This document shows positions 6,855 to 8,130 of a stretch of DNA of 8,130 nt, piece after piece; the stretch's first letter is position 1; every line of letters begins with the position of its first letter. Under the pieces are notes generated by a model. The model saw only the letters and a program-made list of their open reading frames with translations. It had not been told where the DNA came from and did no database searches. The stretch is from Acidobacteriota bacterium (GTDB lineage: Bacteria; Acidobacteriota; Aminicenantia; Aminicenantales; Aminicenantaceae). The position numbers were made by a program, and so were the translations under genes. Location of the stretch: the NCBI GenBank assembly GCA_030609975.1, contig JAUWSR010000168.1:1-8130 (forward strand). The letters run 5' to 3'.

Positions 6855-7256
6855 TTACCTCTCAAACACCTCGATCAGGTTACCTTCTGGATCCTTGATA
6901 AAATAGATGAAGCGGTCTTTGTAGGCAATTTCAACAACTTCAGCACCGCGTTCTTCTGCCTCATGGCAGAATGACGCTTTGTCCTCGACGGTCAATCCCC
7001 AGTGGTTGTAGCCAGAGGTATCAACAGATCGGGCTTTGAGGTTCCATCCTGCTACGGTAAAAACCTCCAAGGTTATCTCACCCAATGACAGCTTGGTCAT
7101 CCGGCAGTTCGCCGGCACCTCGAAAATCTGGCCCATCAGATCTTTTGAGAGCAGCCGGGATTCTCCCCGCACAAATCCCAGTTTTTCCACATAAAAAGCG
7201 ATCAGTTCCTCCGGATTCGGAGTGAACAAGCCGATATGATTGCAGGTATAAGTCAT
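6855..7256 (-). CDS. VOC (glyoxalase/dioxygenase superfamily) protein
   Basis: This is a small vicinal-oxygen-chelate protein, a fold used by glyoxalase I, epimerases, extradiol dioxygenases and resistance proteins. Its substrate cannot be named from sequence. The 133 residues cover the usual two beta-alpha-beta-beta-beta modules. A likely metal quartet is intact: H7 (NHIGL), E64 (TLEVF), H85 (NHWGL) and E129 (LIEVFE). The second module carries AEERGAEV and the characteristic FIKDPEGNLIEVFE. The ATG has AAGGA 6 nt upstream. It is the first gene of the run leading to amrS, archease and rtcB, and its last codons carry the amrS ribosome binding site, so the two are tightly coupled. That position hints at a role linked to the radical SAM enzyme, but a general aldehyde-detoxifying glyoxalase cannot be excluded. 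Confidence 0.88.
   Translation of the reverse strand: MTYTCNHIGLFTPNPEELIAFYVEKLGFVRGESRLLSKDLMGQIFEVPANCRMTKLSLGEITLEVFTVAGWNLKARSVDTSGYNHWGLTVEDKASFCHEAEERGAEVVEIAYKDRFIYFIKDPEGNLIEVFER
6858..6863 (-). promoter_or_regulatory. amrS ribosome binding site embedded in the end of the VOC gene
   Basis: The last two sense codons of the VOC gene (GAG AGG, encoding Glu-Arg) form GAGAGG, 6 nt before the GTG of amrS. This decides the GTG start and implies that translation of the two genes is coupled. Confidence 0.65.
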
Positions 7257-7269
7257 GACGCATCCTTAT

Positions 7270-7284
7270 GGTGATATTAACACC
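7270..7284. promoter_or_regulatory. Imperfect dyad at the predicted VOC operon start site
   Basis: GGTGaTAtTAaCACC is a 15-bp dyad with one mismatched pair, placed just after the candidate -10 and covering the likely transcription start near 7281. That is a usual site for a repressor operator. Size and position are suggestive only. Confidence 0.3.
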
Positions 7285-7287
7285 CTC

Positions 7288-7316
7288 AATATAAAACAAT
7301 ACCTGCAATTTGGAAA
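7288..7316 (-). promoter_or_regulatory. Candidate sigma70 promoter for the VOC-amrS-archease-rtcB operon
   Basis: On the minus strand TTTCCA (7316-7311) and TATATT (7293-7288) are separated by exactly 17 bp, matching consensus at 4 of 6 and 5 of 6 positions. The expected start near 7281 gives a leader of about 25 nt, with AAGGA at 7267-7263 before the VOC ATG. It is the only good promoter candidate found ahead of this run. Confidence 0.45.
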
Positions 7317-7328
7317 GCCCTCATGCGA

Positions 7329-7342
7329 CCCACCCACCACCC
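7329..7342 (-). other. G-quadruplex-like G-rich motif upstream of the operon promoter
   Basis: The minus strand reads GGGTGGTGGGTGGG: four G-runs joined by single T loops. One run has only two Gs, so a two-tetrad or bulged three-tetrad quadruplex is possible. It lies 12 bp upstream of the candidate -35 box, on the coding strand of the operon. Folding is inferred from the motif only. Confidence 0.4.
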
Positions 7343-7545
7343 TTGTATTAAGGACCCATGCCACCTCCGCTTCAAAGTGTCAACAGGAGCTCCTGATGGC
7401 AGCCGAGGAGAGTGGGGAGTATCATGGAAAATTGCGGGAGATTTGATGCAAGACCAAAAAGGAAATACTTATCTTTAACTAAGGCGAAATTAATGGCTTT
7501 CTCAGGAGGATAAGAATCGCCCTAGATGGTAAGGGATAAGCACTT

Positions 7546-8130
7546 CTACACTTGGAGGTCGGGATAGAACTCAGTGACTGAAGGGCAGAGCCGGGAAAGC
7601 GGGCACTGGGGACAGAGCGGCTTGCGAGCCGGACACAGGGCCCGACCGTGGTTGACCAAAAGGATGTTGAAGTCCAACCATTCCGAATGAGGAACGATGG
7701 CCAAGAGGTCCTGCTCGATCTTATCCGGATCCCTCTGCCGGCTTAAACCCAAGCGGCCAGACAGGCGTTTGACATGGGTGTCCACGGCTATGCCCTCCGC
7801 CTTATGGAATCCGCTGGAAAGCACGATATTGGCGGTCTTGCGGGCCACTCCGGGTAAGGTGATCAAATCCTGCATCGTGTCGGGCACTTGTCCCCCAAAA
7901 TCGGACACGATCTTCCGGCAGGCGCCCATAATGTTTTTGGATTTGTTACGATAAAATCCGGTGGGGCGGATCTCGTCTTCCAATGCTTTCAAGTCTGCCG
8001 TTGCAAAGTCGGATGCTGAGGGATACTTCTTAAACAAACCTGGTGTGATCTCATTCACTTTTTTATCCGTACATTGGGCCGAAAGGATGGTGGCGATCAA
8101 GATCTGCAGGGGATTTTCGAAGGAGAGCGC
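7546..8130 (-). CDS. nth: Endonuclease III (5' end outside window)
   Basis: This is a bifunctional DNA glycosylase/AP lyase of base excision repair, removing oxidised pyrimidines. The frame is open to the right edge: codons beyond 8100 read ALSFENPLQI and lead into LIATILSAQCTDKKVN, which is family sequence. The TTG at 8100 is therefore internal, and roughly 15-20 N-terminal residues are missing, judged against E. coli Nth (211). With that TTG as residue 1, the helix-hairpin-helix LPGVARKTAN carries the catalytic lysine K88, VDTHV carries the catalytic aspartate D107, and the iron-sulfur loop has C156, C163, C166 and C172 in the C-X6-C-X2-C-X5-C spacing. The helix-hairpin-helix and [4Fe-4S] parts look functional. 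It is on the same strand as the VOC operon but 289 bp upstream of it, so it is probably a separate transcription unit. Confidence 0.95.
   Translation of the reverse strand, partial: ALSFENPLQILIATILSAQCTDKKVNEITPGLFKKYPSASDFATADLKALEDEIRPTGFYRNKSKNIMGACRKIVSDFGGQVPDTMQDLITLPGVARKTANIVLSSGFHKAEGIAVDTHVKRLSGRLGLSRQRDPDKIEQDLLAIVPHSEWLDFNILLVNHGRALCPARKPLCPQCPLSRLCPSVTEFYPDLQV

Larger units (their letters stand above)
7257..7545. other. Intergenic region between nth and the VOC operon
   Basis: These 289 bp hold no convincing gene. Near the VOC end lie a candidate promoter, a start-site dyad and a G-rich motif, each listed separately. Near the nth end, GGATAAG occurs twice (7508-7514 and 7534-7540), and a strong AGGAGG on the + strand (7504-7509) has no start codon at useful spacing. 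I found no stem with a following T-run that would act as an nth terminator. Confidence 0.6.

Noticed and set aside
7304..7319. Sigma54-like -24/-12 element upstream of the VOC operon (GGC before TTGCA on the minus strand)
   Set aside because: The GG to GC spacing is 11 rather than the strict 10 bases, and no RtcR-type activator gene is in the window.
7378..7383. Perfect TTGACA on the minus strand as a -35 box
   Set aside because: No -10-like hexamer occurs 16-18 bp downstream.
7255..7446. Small + strand open frame of 63 codons in the intergenic region
   Set aside because: There is no ribosome binding site before its ATG, its composition is not protein-like, and it runs across the promoter and G-rich motif of the opposite strand.
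7504..7509. AGGAGG on the + strand as evidence of a small gene
   Set aside because: The codon at useful spacing is ATC, and no open frame with ATG, GTG or TTG follows at a plausible distance.
8098..8100. TTG at 8100 as the start of nth
   Set aside because: The upstream codons to the window edge read ALSFENPLQI, which matches the conserved beginning of endonuclease III, so the gene continues outside the window.

Overview
The window looks like a chromosomal segment from an anaerobic or facultatively anaerobic proteobacterium-like organism. A Desulfobacterota (former Deltaproteobacteria) host is my best inference, from the mix of a multihaem cytochrome c of the octahaem tetrathionate-reductase family, an E. 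coli-like succinate dehydrogenase/fumarate reductase pair, and an AmmeMemoRadiSam-type radical SAM gene. There is no ribosomal marker in the window to prove it. No mobile element, tRNA, rRNA or CRISPR array was seen.

The left half (1-3991) is on the + strand and concerns respiration. It holds the 3' part of an octahaem-type cytochrome c (start outside the window), then sdhA and sdhB. Cofactor residues in both dehydrogenase subunits are intact. No membrane-anchor gene (sdhC/D) lies before, between or after them, and the ubiquinone-site residues known from E. coli SdhB are not conserved.

The right half (3978-8130) is on the - strand. A compact four-gene run, VOC protein > radical SAM enzyme (amrS) > archease > RNA ligase rtcB, is joined by a 3-nt gap, a 4-nt ATGA overlap and a 7-nt gap, so it is almost certainly one transcript. 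A plausible sigma70 promoter, a start-site dyad and a G-quadruplex-like motif precede it. Archease activates RtcB, so the core job is RNA ligation/repair. The radical SAM and VOC genes may add a linked RNA or metal chemistry, but that is inference. The 5' end of nth (endonuclease III) is cut by the right edge.

The two halves converge: the sdhB and rtcB stop codons overlap by 14 bp, and a perfect 15-bp dyad lies just after the sdhB stop. The most unexpected internal signal is in amrS: an in-frame A_AAA_AAG heptamer followed after 5 nt by a GC-rich hairpin and a nearby -1-frame stop. This is the architecture of dnaX-type programmed frameshifting.
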